Source of the DNA: CAZKDV01 sp964551645
GTDB taxonomy: Bacteria; Bacteroidota; Bacteroidia; Bacteroidales; DTU049
Direction: 5' to 3'
Assembly (NCBI GenBank): GCA_964551645.1
Contig: CAZKDV010000021.1
Coordinates: 1 to 29,156 of the forward strand
Length of the DNA: 29,156 nucleotides
Shown here: positions 15,212-23,104 of the stretch, in pieces
Layout: every line of letters starts with the position of its first letter
Position numbering within the stretch: the first letter of the stretch is position 1
Made by a program: the position numbers and the translations under genes
The notes under the pieces: generated by a model
Told to the model about the DNA's origin: nothing
The model's input: only the letters and a program-made list of their open reading frames with translations
The model's database searches: none

Positions 15212-16597
15212 TTAGGAGTTTAACTGTAATAGCACATAAATAAGATCAAAATCTGCAATTGTAAAAATGTTAAGTACTTGTATTTTGTCCCTATTGTTTT
15301 TTTGTTTATCTATAAAAGCATTAAAACTTTGTATTAAATTTGTTTCTATTTCTTTATCAATTGAAAAATATTCACATCCCACTTTTATTTTATTGCTTAT
15401 TAAGTCTATTAGCTCTGCAATTGAAAGACTGCTTGTGTTATTTATAATTCTATTAAGCTTATGATTTTTCTTGATGTAAGTGTTGATTAGCTTTTTTAAT
15501 TCGTTAAACTTGTTGTAATTATGAGTTTCTATAATATTGTTTTTGCTAAGTTTAACTTTTTGATATTCTTTTTTTATTTGTTTTAGATAAGAAGTGTCGC
15601 ATTGCCATATAGATGCGAGTGAAGGATATAACACTACATTAAGATAGATATAGCTATTATGCTTATTAGAAAACTTTATTATATCTGGTATTTCGTGCCA
15701 ATTTTGCTGCATAAAACATGTAGTAATTTGAAGGTTCTGGCTATGTTGTAACTTGTTAGAAAAATAGTCTAAATTATCCATCATATATTCAAAGTTACCA
15801 CCTTTCCTTATTTTGGAGTAGAGAGTTTTAGAAATAGTATCTAATGAGAAAATAATTTTTAAATTATTGGCTAATACATTATTTACAGCATTATTGAATA
15901 TTGTGCCATTAGTAGTAATATGGATTGAACATTTAGGGTTATGAGTTTTTATTAGATCCCAAATTTTATAATATAATGGTATTAAAAATGGTTCACCTCC
16001 TAAAAACTTTGCTATTTTAAGATGAGGAATAAATTCCAAAAGCTGTTCTATAAAATATTTATTATAAATATAGTCGCTTTTTTGCTCTCTACTTAAATCG
16101 TTAACCGCATAATTGTTATAGCACATTATACAATCTAAGTTACATAAGTACGAAGTTTCGAATGTAATTTCTTGTGGATATTCACATAATAAATCATAAT
16201 TTATAAAAGAAATGCTATTTGTGTTGCTATATGCTTTATGTTTTATATAATGTTTGCAAATGTAACAGTCAATAGGCAATGAATTGCTTCTAATTATCTC
16301 TCTTAGCTTTTGTATTTTGTCTCCTTGCCAAATCTCCTTTAAAGTATTGTGTTGTATATTTCCTATTATGTATGTTTTGTTGCATGCACAAACCCCAACT
16401 TCTCCATTTATTCCAAAGTATAAGCTTGTGAAAGGAGCATTGCAAATATGAGCCTCTTTTTTTATATTTAAAGTTTGTTTGTATTTCTTTATTTCTTTTT
16501 TACTTAGCTTTACTACACGGTTCTGTTTCTCTAATAAAAAAGAAATTTTATCTTTTGCTTTGTTTTTAGAAAATAATTTCAAAAATTTTGTATCCAT
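15212..16597 (-). CDS. Radical SAM protein with N-terminal twitch/SPASM-like module, copy 6
   Basis: 461 residues. The auxiliary ligands are C52, C70 (followed by A-C72, so CxC instead of CC) and C111xxC114. The radical SAM motif is C152xxxC156xxC159 (YLCNLDCIMC), followed by 'LGGEPFLIPLYYKIW', 'TTNGTIFNN' and 'CFMQQNWHEIPDIIKF'. The tail is short and ends VLLQLNS, similar to copy 4. It is the most divergent of the six around the first motif (FETSY in place of FELSN). Its start lies 44 bp from an ISL3-like element that has cut the operon upstream, so its transcription may now depend on read-through or on a promoter at the IS end. Confidence 0.88.
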   Translation of the reverse strand: MDTKFLKLFSKNKAKDKISFLLEKQNRVVKLSKKEIKKYKQTLNIKKEAHICNAPFTSLYFGINGEVGVCACNKTYIIGNIQHNTLKEIWQGDKIQKLREIIRSNSLPIDCYICKHYIKHKAYSNTNSISFINYDLLCEYPQEITFETSYLCNLDCIMCYNNYAVNDLSREQKSDYIYNKYFIEQLLEFIPHLKIAKFLGGEPFLIPLYYKIWDLIKTHNPKCSIHITTNGTIFNNAVNNVLANNLKIIFSLDTISKTLYSKIRKGGNFEYMMDNLDYFSNKLQHSQNLQITTCFMQQNWHEIPDIIKFSNKHNSYIYLNVVLYPSLASIWQCDTSYLKQIKKEYQKVKLSKNNIIETHNYNKFNELKKLINTYIKKNHKLNRIINNTSSLSIAELIDLISNKIKVGCEYFSIDKEIETNLIQSFNAFIDKQKNNRDKIQVLNIFTIADFDLIYVLLQLNS

Positions 16598-16633
16598 AGT
16601 AAACTAAGTAATAATTCCACCACAAATTTATTA

Positions 16634-16641
16634 AAAAAAAC
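16634..16641. repeat. Target-site duplication, left copy
   Basis: AAAAAAAC directly abuts the left inverted repeat and is identical to 17892-17899. An 8-bp duplication is the usual size for ISL3-family insertion. Confidence 0.85.
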
Positions 16642-16662
16642 GGCATTACTAAAATTTTAATG
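16642..16662. repeat. Left terminal inverted repeat of the IS
   Basis: It begins GGCATTACTAAAATTTTA. It is inverted relative to 17871-17891, differing only at positions 3-5 of the repeat. Confidence 0.88.
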
Positions 16663-17849
16663 ACTCAAAATTTAGTTTTCCAAAGTAAAACAGGATATTT
16701 ATTCTAAAACGGTCAAAGTTTAAAAATCCTCTTGCTTTAGCTATAACAGACTGTATTCTACCATTCATATTTTCGTGTTTTGCACTTGATGTTTGTGTGG
16801 TAATTGCATTGAAAATACCTTTCAAATGATTGTCAAAAGTTTTAATAACTTCATTTACAGCATTTATTGATTGACTTATTGCGTTTTCTTTCCATAGATT
16901 ATAATGCATTTCTACATCTTCATTTATTTGGAATAAATACTTAAAATTCTCTCTTATTTGCCAAGCTTTTGCTGTGAGCAAATTATCTTTAAGCATTTGC
17001 TCAAAGTTTTTTTGTTGTTGCTCTGTCCTGTTTTCTTGATTTTTTAATACCGTGTATTTTTGGTTTTTAAGTTGCTCATTCTCTTTCACTTCTTTTCTTC
17101 TGGTTTTATCAATAGCTTCTGACAATTTTTTGAATAAATGAAACTTGTCGTGGACAATCATTGCATCTGAAGCGATTTCATTTATCACATTCATATAAGG
17201 CTTCCACATGTCCATATTAACCCTTTTTATTGATGGTTGTTTTTCTTCTGAATTTAAGCTAAAAAAACAGTGCTTTTACATTTTTTTCCTTTCTGCCTTC
17301 GGTCATTTCCACAACATAATCTTTATCACTATCAATGAGTATGGTAGCGTATTTATGCCCTTTTGCATAGGCTTTTTCGTCTAAACTGATATGTTCTAAA
17401 CCATTTACTTCTCCTCGCTGTGAAAGAGCATTTTCTACAGCTGCTTCCATTATACTTCGAACAATGTAAGGCGTGGTGTTCATAATGTCTGCTACCGTGC
17501 TTTGAACCTTTATTTTCTGTAATGCTTCTATGACCTTGGATGCAAATAAATGAGTGTATCCTTTGGATTTCGGTGCAAAATTGATGTCGATAGTCTTGGG
17601 GTTACCATCTTCTGAAATATAGCGTGGTAAACTACAAACTAAGTAACAACGATAATCAAACCAATTCAAGTGTTGCCACTCTCTTTGAGGTGCGTAGTCG
17701 TATATTTTTTTGCCTTTATAATCTCTCAAAAGATACTGCAAATGAATATGTATGATCTTCCCTGATTCATCTTTTTCAATTTTTGTAATCGCAAAATCTT
17801 CGGTGATGCCTAACATCTCACGTAAAAATTCTATAAATTCCATTGTCAA
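16649..17849 (-). pseudogene. ISL3-like transposase, frameshifted
   Basis: Two frames make up one transposase. The first (17849-17259, 196 aa) carries the first DDE Asp in 'HISLDEKAYAKGH' (D157) and stops at 'KALFF'. The second (from about 17260 down to 16649) continues with 'SLNSEEKQPSIKRVNMD', where the second Asp lies at 'VNMDMWKPY'. It ends past 'SSAKHENMNGRIQ', which supplies the catalytic Glu. The break falls on a run of seven T (minus strand, 17267-17261). Six Ts would restore one frame of about 400 codons, the normal ISL3 size. It is either a real inactivating indel, a homopolymer sequencing error, or expressed by slippage. The N-terminal zinc-finger region looks degenerate. Confidence 0.85.
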
Positions 17850-17870
17850 TATTTTTTTTGCAAATTAAAC

Positions 17871-17891
17871 CATTAAAATTTTAGTATAACC
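17871..17891. repeat. Right terminal inverted repeat of the IS
   Basis: The reverse complement begins GGTTATACTAAAATTTTA and pairs with 16642-16662 at 18 of 21 positions. Confidence 0.88.
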
Positions 17892-17899
17892 AAAAAAAC
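17892..17899. repeat. Target-site duplication, right copy
   Basis: AAAAAAAC is identical to 16634-16641 and immediately adjoins the right inverted repeat. Confidence 0.85.
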
Positions 17900-17950
17900 T
17901 ATAAAGCTTAAGTTCCTTTTGATAGCTTGAGTGTTTTAGCAAAACGGCTT

Positions 17951-19207
17951 TTATTTGGGAAACCATGACTTAGCACAATGCGTAAGTGAAGCATAGTATA
18001 GTGGATGCTTGATGTTTTTTTGCAATTTATGCTCAACAAACATTGCATTAAATATCTTTGCACAAGTTGTAGAGTTTTTGGCATTTTGCAGGATATACTT
18101 AAACAATTTAGGATACATCATAAATTGTTGCATCTTTTGAGCAGCTAACAATTCGGAGCCTATTTGTTCGCTTATTAAATTATCATATTGTAACAGAAAA
18201 TTTGCATCAAACTTATTTTGTTCTACTGCCTTTTGTGCGATTTCGGCGGCACATATTCCACTTTGCAAAGCAAAGCTAATCCCCTCGCCCGTAATTGGAT
18301 TAACGAGAGAGGCTGCATCGCCTGTTAGCATATAATTATTCCCTGAAAGTGAATGAGCTGGATATTGCATTGGAAGCAGATGAGATTTCATTTCTATATC
18401 GAGTTCATTATACTCAAATCTTTCTGAAAGTTGCGGATAGGAATGCAAAAACCCCTTAAAAATACTGATATGGTTTTTTTTAATTCTTTTTAAATTATTG
18501 GCACTTGTAATAAATCCAATATTGGAGGTGTTATTGCTCATATCAAAAATCCATAAATATCCGGGCAGTAGTTCTTTAAGAAAATAAAATTCAATATGGT
18601 TGTTTTTGCTTTTGCTTTTAGTTGTAAAATAGCCTCTTGCAGCAATACTCATTTTGTTAGTGTCGGACTTTAGATTTAGGTAGGCTTTTTTAAAACTAGA
18701 ATAAACTCCTTGTGAGTCAATTAGCAACGAACTTGTTATTGTAATTGTATTCTTAAGCGTTTGAGCTGTTATGGTGAATGATTGCTTGTGATATTCGTAG
18801 CTTACAGCTTTGGTGTTTTCTAATATTGTGATTAGACTATTAGATTTTGCCTCATTCATCAAAATATTGTCAAAATGCTCTCTTTTGCCCACCACAATTG
18901 GGTAATATTCGTTCTCTTTATAGTTGTTTTGTTCATAAGCTAATAATGTTTCAACAAAACAATTCAACCCATGAACATGGTTAAATTTAGTGTCATTGTA
19001 AATTTGTTCAAATAACTTTTTATCAACTGAGTTTATCAAAAACAAAGCTCTTCCCGTTATTGCATCTCCGCAAGTTTTTGCCCTTGGAAATTGTTCTTTT
19101 TCTATTAATAAAGTGGAAATGTTGTTTTTAGCCAAACTCAATGCAGTGATAAGTCCTGCAGGACCAGCTCCAATAATACAGACTTTGACATTATGATTTG
19201 TTTGCAT
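17951..19207 (-). CDS. FAD-dependent oxidoreductase, geranylgeranyl-reductase-like
   Basis: 418 residues. An N-terminal Rossmann motif GAGPAG (13-18) is followed by 'LLIEKEQFPRAKTCGDAITGRAL', the K-x-C-G region typical of the geranylgeranyl reductase family. A C-terminal FAD-contacting motif 'LTGDAASLVNPITGEGISFAL' is the hallmark of that family and of related flavin monooxygenases. Family members saturate isoprenoid double bonds in archaeal lipids, chlorophyll side chains or menaquinone tails; others halogenate or hydroxylate. Its presence in one locus with a UbiA prenyltransferase suggests action on an isoprenoid product, but another redox step on the glycan is possible. It follows the wzt gene by 38 nt, and its downstream side was split from the radical SAM genes by the IS. 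Confidence 0.85.
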   Translation of the reverse strand: MQTNHNVKVCIIGAGPAGLITALSLAKNNISTLLIEKEQFPRAKTCGDAITGRALFLINSVDKKLFEQIYNDTKFNHVHGLNCFVETLLAYEQNNYKENEYYPIVVGKREHFDNILMNEAKSNSLITILENTKAVSYEYHKQSFTITAQTLKNTITITSSLLIDSQGVYSSFKKAYLNLKSDTNKMSIAARGYFTTKSKSKNNHIEFYFLKELLPGYLWIFDMSNNTSNIGFITSANNLKRIKKNHISIFKGFLHSYPQLSERFEYNELDIEMKSHLLPMQYPAHSLSGNNYMLTGDAASLVNPITGEGISFALQSGICAAEIAQKAVEQNKFDANFLLQYDNLISEQIGSELLAAQKMQQFMMYPKLFKYILQNAKNSTTCAKIFNAMFVEHKLQKNIKHPLYYASLTHCAKSWFPK

Positions 19208-19245
19208 TATGATACTTTATATAGCGTTTGTGTCATTTTGCATAT

Positions 19246-20526
19246 TTATTTGCTATTTCTGTTTACTATCCAATTATATTTAGGTAAAAGGGGTCCTATG
19301 TATTTTTGATAATTATTTAAATATTCTTTTTGTTCAGGCAAACATGATATTTTAATCATTAAAATATCATGTTTTGAAAAAACTAACTCATTTTTGTTAT
19401 TTCCAATGGCAAGACCGATTTCAATAATAGATTCGTTGAAAAAATTAGCCGGAATATGCATTTGTGCATGATAAGTTCCTTTTTCCAATGATAGAGTTTG
19501 GTATATATTAGACTGTCTCATATTAGTTACAAGAAATGTAAAGTTTATACAAGTAAGAGCAAATATTATATCATATTCCCCTTCATCTAATTTATCGTAT
19601 TCAATATTAATGCTGATAATATCATTGGTGTAAAAGTTGGTTGCACCTTTGCGACTTTCATTGCTTACATAAAGTTCTTTAACTCTGATGCTATTGTGTT
19701 TTTGGTCGTTTATGTTGAAATACTCTTCGGTTTTATTGATAAAAGTTTTTGAAGATTCCAAAGCGGCGGCGTGATTTATCTTTACATCTCCCGTTATCAC
19801 TTCTTCATAATATTTTTTCACTACTTCAATACTCCCGCTATTAACAATTTTTCCATTATCAAGACATATAACGGAAGAGCATAACTCGGCTATATCGGTA
19901 ACATTATGACTTACAATTAAAACTGTTTTTCCTTGTTCGGTAAGTTGCTTTATTTTGTTCATGCACTTTTTCTGAAATGGAATATCGCCTACGGCAAACA
20001 CTTCGTCAAATAGAAATATATCTGCATTGAAATTTGCCACAATTGAAAATGCAAGACGCATAAACATACCTGAAGAATAGTGCTTTATGGGGGTTTCAAT
20101 AAATTTTTCAATTCCCGAAAATTCAACTATTTCATCATAATATAAATCAATTTCTTTACGGTTTAGATTGTGTAAGTTGCCGCTTAAATATATATTCTCT
20201 CTGCCAGTTAATTCAGGATGAAAGCCGATCCCAACTTCTAATACAGATGCAACTTTTCCCCAAATTTCTATTTCTCCTTTGCTTGGTTCGGTAACTTCAC
20301 TTAAAATTTTCAATAGCGTACTTTTTCCCGAACCATTTCTTCCGATAATTCCGAATGTTTCACCTTTATTAACTTGAAAACTAATATCATTTAGTGCATA
20401 AAATTTTTCAACACTTGTTTTTTTTACTCCAAACAATTGCAATATTCCGTCTGCCAGACGCATGCGTTCATATTTTCCGCTTATGTTGAAAGTTTTGCTT
20501 AAATTAGTTACTTTTATTGCTGTCAT
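19246..20526 (-). CDS. wzt: ABC glycan exporter ATPase with C-terminal Wzt domain
   Basis: 426 residues. The ATPase domain has Walker A GRNGSGKST (62-70), signature YSSGM (150-154), Walker B IFLFDEVF (170-177) and switch His (SHN, 206-208). The 'EVGIGFHPELTGRENIYLSG' stretch is typical of O-antigen and teichoic acid exporters. From about residue 270 a beta-rich domain (270-420) corresponds to the Wzt C-terminal carbohydrate-binding domain, which recognises the finished glycan's end modification. Together with the permease 5 nt upstream it exports an undecaprenyl-linked glycan from the cytoplasm. A 35-bp palindrome lies inside the 3' part of the gene. The specific glycan is not deducible. Confidence 0.94.
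   Translation of the reverse strand: MTAIKVTNLSKTFNISGKYERMRLADGILQLFGVKKTSVEKFYALNDISFQVNKGETFGIIGRNGSGKSTLLKILSEVTEPSKGEIEIWGKVASVLEVGIGFHPELTGRENIYLSGNLHNLNRKEIDLYYDEIVEFSGIEKFIETPIKHYSSGMFMRLAFSIVANFNADIFLFDEVFAVGDIPFQKKCMNKIKQLTEQGKTVLIVSHNVTDIAELCSSVICLDNGKIVNSGSIEVVKKYYEEVITGDVKINHAAALESSKTFINKTEEYFNINDQKHNSIRVKELYVSNESRKGATNFYTNDIISINIEYDKLDEGEYDIIFALTCINFTFLVTNMRQSNIYQTLSLEKGTYHAQMHIPANFFNESIIEIGLAIGNNKNELVFSKHDILMIKISCLPEQKEYLNNYQKYIGPLLPKYNWIVNRNSK
19340..19374. repeat. 35-bp near-perfect palindrome inside wzt
   Basis: Two 17-bp perfectly complementary arms (19340-19356 and 19358-19374) surround one central C. It lies in the coding sequence for 'KHDILMIKI' of the Wzt C-terminal domain, so RNA of either strand could form a long AT-rich hairpin. 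Confidence 0.85.
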
Positions 20527-20531
20527 ATCTT

Positions 20532-21344
20532 TTAAATTAAATCAGACATTACAGATTCGGTTTTTCTAAAATAAAATAAACCGCCAAGAAATAAAATGAA
20601 AGTCGGAATTAATCCGTAAATGTATTGTAGTGGGAAATATATATCAAGCAAACACCATCTGTACATAGCTATAATGCCTGCCATAGGATTGAAAAAGAGC
20701 AGAAAGTGTTTGTCCGGAGGAATCATTGCTGTTTCAAAAAAAACGGGAGTAGCAAAAATCCCAAACCCCACAATAAACGGAATTATGAGAAAAGCATCTC
20801 TAAAACGAATTGTCATTGCACTTAGCCACAAAGCAATTGATAGCCCGACAATTGCATTTAAGAAAAAAGCAAAAGGAAGCAGTAGCAAATTCCATGATAT
20901 TGGAAAAGAATAATAAACTGCCATAGCAAAAAACACTATCAACCATATTGCTACATCAAATAAACCAACAAGTGAGCGATAGAAGGGAAGTATGAGTTTT
21001 GGAAAATATACTTTTTTGATAAGATGTTGTGCTTGAAGTAATGATGTGCCACTATAGCTAACGATATAAGAAAAATAATACCACGAAATCATTCCGGGAA
21101 ATGCAAACATAATGTATGGCACACCTTTAATTGGTATATTGAAAAATACTCCGAAAAAGAAATACACAATAGTTGCAGCCGTAATTGCTTGTATGAAACT
21201 CCACAATATTCCTAATTTAGTTTGAGTATATTGCACCTTAATGTCTCTAATGGCAAAGGAGTATAATAATAATCTATAATCCCAAACTTTTTTTAAGTTT
21301 AGTTGCGGAAATGAACTATTGCTAGGGCTAATTTTTTTATACAT
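20532..21344 (-). CDS. wzm: ABC-2 type glycan exporter permease (Wzm)
   Basis: 270 residues with six hydrophobic segments. The N-terminal amphipathic region 'LKKVWDYRLLLYSFAIRDIKVQYTQTKLG' leads into the first membrane helix and is typical of ABC-2 polysaccharide export permeases. Other family signatures are 'FAFPGMISWYYFSYIV', 'KKVYFPKLILP' and 'FFNPMAGIIAMYRWCL'. It forms the membrane pore for Wzt, 5 nt downstream. Such exporters move complete, lipid-linked chains, so polymerisation should be completed in the cytoplasm and a Wzy/Wzx pair is not needed. Confidence 0.94.
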   Translation of the reverse strand: MYKKISPSNSSFPQLNLKKVWDYRLLLYSFAIRDIKVQYTQTKLGILWSFIQAITAATIVYFFFGVFFNIPIKGVPYIMFAFPGMISWYYFSYIVSYSGTSLLQAQHLIKKVYFPKLILPFYRSLVGLFDVAIWLIVFFAMAVYYSFPISWNLLLLPFAFFLNAIVGLSIALWLSAMTIRFRDAFLIIPFIVGFGIFATPVFFETAMIPPDKHFLLFFNPMAGIIAMYRWCLLDIYFPLQYIYGLIPTFILFLGGLFYFRKTESVMSDLI

Positions 21345-21369
21345 TACAAAAAAGAGTATTTAGTTCAAA

Positions 21370-22104
21370 TTACAATTCGTCATTAAAAATAGAACAAAGT
21401 TCAAATATTTTTGAATATAATTTATGATTAACAGCTTTTTGTATTGATTTTAAATATCGTTCATTATGTAAGTCGGTTCCGATGAAAGTATATAAACCGC
21501 TTAGAATTAGTTTTTCAGCTACTTTGGCAACGCTTTTGTCATAAAATCCTACAATTGAGCCCAAATTAAGTTGCAACATCACTCCACGGTCAATCAAGTC
21601 AATGTATTTGTCAAAATATTTGTGAAAATAAAAATATCGTTCAGGATGAGCCAAAATAACTCTATAGCCCATGCTTTGCAAGTCGAAAATAATTGTTTTC
21701 ATTTGCAGTGGCGGACTAAAATGAGAAAATTCTATAAGTAAGTATTTGCTGTCTCCGATAGTTAAAAGTTCTTCTTTTTTCATCAGTTTTACAAATGCTT
21801 CATCAATAAAATATTCTGCGGCACATTCAATTTGAACGGGTATATTATTTTCTTTAACTTGTTTTTTTAGTTCTACACATTTTTCTAATATGCTTATTCC
21901 GGTGTTTTCATATATTTCAAATCTAATATGTGGAGTTGTAATAATTCTTTCGTAGCCCAATTCGTGCAATCCTTTAATCATTGCTAATGATTCGCTCATA
22001 GTTTTAACACCATCATCAATGCCGGGTATAAGGTGCGAGTGCATGTCGGTTTTTATTTCCGACATTTTTTGAATTTGGTTTTTTTTCTTCAAAAAACTTA
22101 GCAT
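21370..22104 (-). CDS. PHP-type tyrosine-protein phosphatase (CpsB/YwqE-like)
   Basis: 244 residues. 'DMHSHLIPGIDDG' (20-32) gives the first metal-binding His/Asp set of the PHP fold. Further motifs are 'ITTPHIRFEIYENT', 'LIEFSHFSPPLQM', 'VILAHPERYFYF' and 'FIGTDLHN'. This pattern matches CpsB/CapC/YwqE manganese-dependent phosphatases, which dephosphorylate the tyrosine-rich tail of capsule co-polymerase kinases and so tune chain export or length. The cognate tyrosine kinase is not in the window. In Bacteroidota such genes commonly sit in capsule or O-antigen loci. Confidence 0.88.
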   Translation of the reverse strand: MLSFLKKKNQIQKMSEIKTDMHSHLIPGIDDGVKTMSESLAMIKGLHELGYERIITTPHIRFEIYENTGISILEKCVELKKQVKENNIPVQIECAAEYFIDEAFVKLMKKEELLTIGDSKYLLIEFSHFSPPLQMKTIIFDLQSMGYRVILAHPERYFYFHKYFDKYIDLIDRGVMLQLNLGSIVGFYDKSVAKVAEKLILSGLYTFIGTDLHNERYLKSIQKAVNHKLYSKIFELCSIFNDEL

Positions 22105-22117
22105 AGTGTTTTTTTTG

Positions 22118-23104
22118 CTAAGTTAAGTCTTTTTTAAAACTTTCAATAGTGCGAATTATACCTTCTTCAACTTTAACTGTTGGCAGATAGCCCAATATTT
22201 GTTTGGCTTTTTCTATAGAAGCAGAGGAGTATAAAACATCTCCTTTTCTTGGTGGTGCATATTGGGGGTTGAGTTCAGAGTTTATGGCTTTTGAAATTAT
22301 TTTATACAAAGTGTTGATGGTAGTATTTCCGCCTGCACCTATGTTAATCACAGAACCAAAAGCGTTTGAATTATCAATAAAAGCAGCTTTTAGGTTTGCT
22401 TGCACTATATTTTCAATATATGTAAAATCTCTGCTTTGTTCGCCTGTTCCATAAATTATGGCTTGAGTGTTGTTAAGCAAAGCATTAATAAATATCGGAA
22501 TTGCAGCAGCGTATGGTCCATTAGGATTTTGTCGAGGTCCAAATACATTGAAATATCTCAATCCGATTACTTCAAGATTATACAATTTGTGAAATGTATG
22601 TGCATACAGTTCGTTTACTCTTTTTGAAACAGCATAAGGCGACAAGGGTGTTCCGATATTTTCTTCTATTTTGGGAATTTGTTGATTGTCGCCATAAACA
22701 GAAGAAGATGAGGCATAAATTACTCGTTTTACATTATTTTGGATTGCTGCCCACAAAATATTAAGATGCCCATTTACATTCGAGTCGTTGGTGTATAGTG
22801 GTTGTTCAATGGAGCGTGGCACACTGCCAAGAGCTGCTTGATGAAAAATAATGTCAATGTTTTTACAGATATTAAGCATTTTGCCAAAATCTGTTACATC
22901 TTCTTTCAAAAACACAAAATTTGGAAATTGCTTTAAATGCTCAATATTTTTTTCAAAGCCTGTAGATAAATTATCTATAACTACAACTTTTAAAGCATTA
23001 TTTTTTACAAGATATTCGGCAATGTGTGAACCAATAAAGCCGGCTCCTCCAGTAACAAGGAAACTGTATTTTGATAAATCGTTTTGATGATATAATTCAC
23101 TCAT
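22118..23104 (-). CDS. UDP-HexNAc C4-epimerase (WbpP/TviC type SDR)
   Basis: 328 residues of the extended SDR fold. The NAD motif is TGGAGFIGS (18-26). 'HQAALGSVPRSIEQP' is the characteristic loop of the WbpP/TviC group, which interconverts UDP-GlcNAc and UDP-GalNAc or the matching uronic acids. The catalytic segment is 'SSSSVYGDNQQIPKIEE...SPYAVSK' (YxxxK), and 'LRYFNVFGPRQNPNGPYAA' follows. Its start overlaps the rfbB stop (TAATG), so translation is coupled. Together with the TviB-type dehydrogenase at 25211-26506 it could give a galacto-configured HexNAc uronic acid. The exact substrate order is inferred. Confidence 0.88.
   Translation of the reverse strand: MSELYHQNDLSKYSFLVTGGAGFIGSHIAEYLVKNNALKVVVIDNLSTGFEKNIEHLKQFPNFVFLKEDVTDFGKMLNICKNIDIIFHQAALGSVPRSIEQPLYTNDSNVNGHLNILWAAIQNNVKRVIYASSSSVYGDNQQIPKIEENIGTPLSPYAVSKRVNELYAHTFHKLYNLEVIGLRYFNVFGPRQNPNGPYAAAIPIFINALLNNTQAIIYGTGEQSRDFTYIENIVQANLKAAFIDNSNAFGSVINIGAGGNTTINTLYKIISKAINSELNPQYAPPRKGDVLYSSASIEKAKQILGYLPTVKVEEGIIRTIESFKKDLT

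Larger units (their letters stand above)
16642..17891 (-). mobile_element. ISL3-family-like insertion sequence (1250 bp)
   Basis: The element is bounded by 21-bp terminal inverted repeats (16642-16662 and 17871-17891) that match at 18 of 21 positions and both start with GG. It is flanked by the perfect 8-bp direct repeat AAAAAAAC on both sides. Its length, the 8-bp duplication and the single DDE transposase gene fit ISL3. The transposase stop codon lies inside the left repeat. It inserted into an A-tract between the reductase gene and radical SAM copy 6, splitting the operon. The intact duplication means that the boundaries are exact and the insertion has not been rearranged. Confidence 0.9.

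Noticed and set aside
16623..16630. TAAATTTG on the minus strand as a promoter for radical SAM copy 6
   Set aside because: It matches the -7 element, but no TTTG lies 19-21 nt upstream. That position falls in the IS inverted repeat. A single short element in AT-rich DNA is weak evidence.
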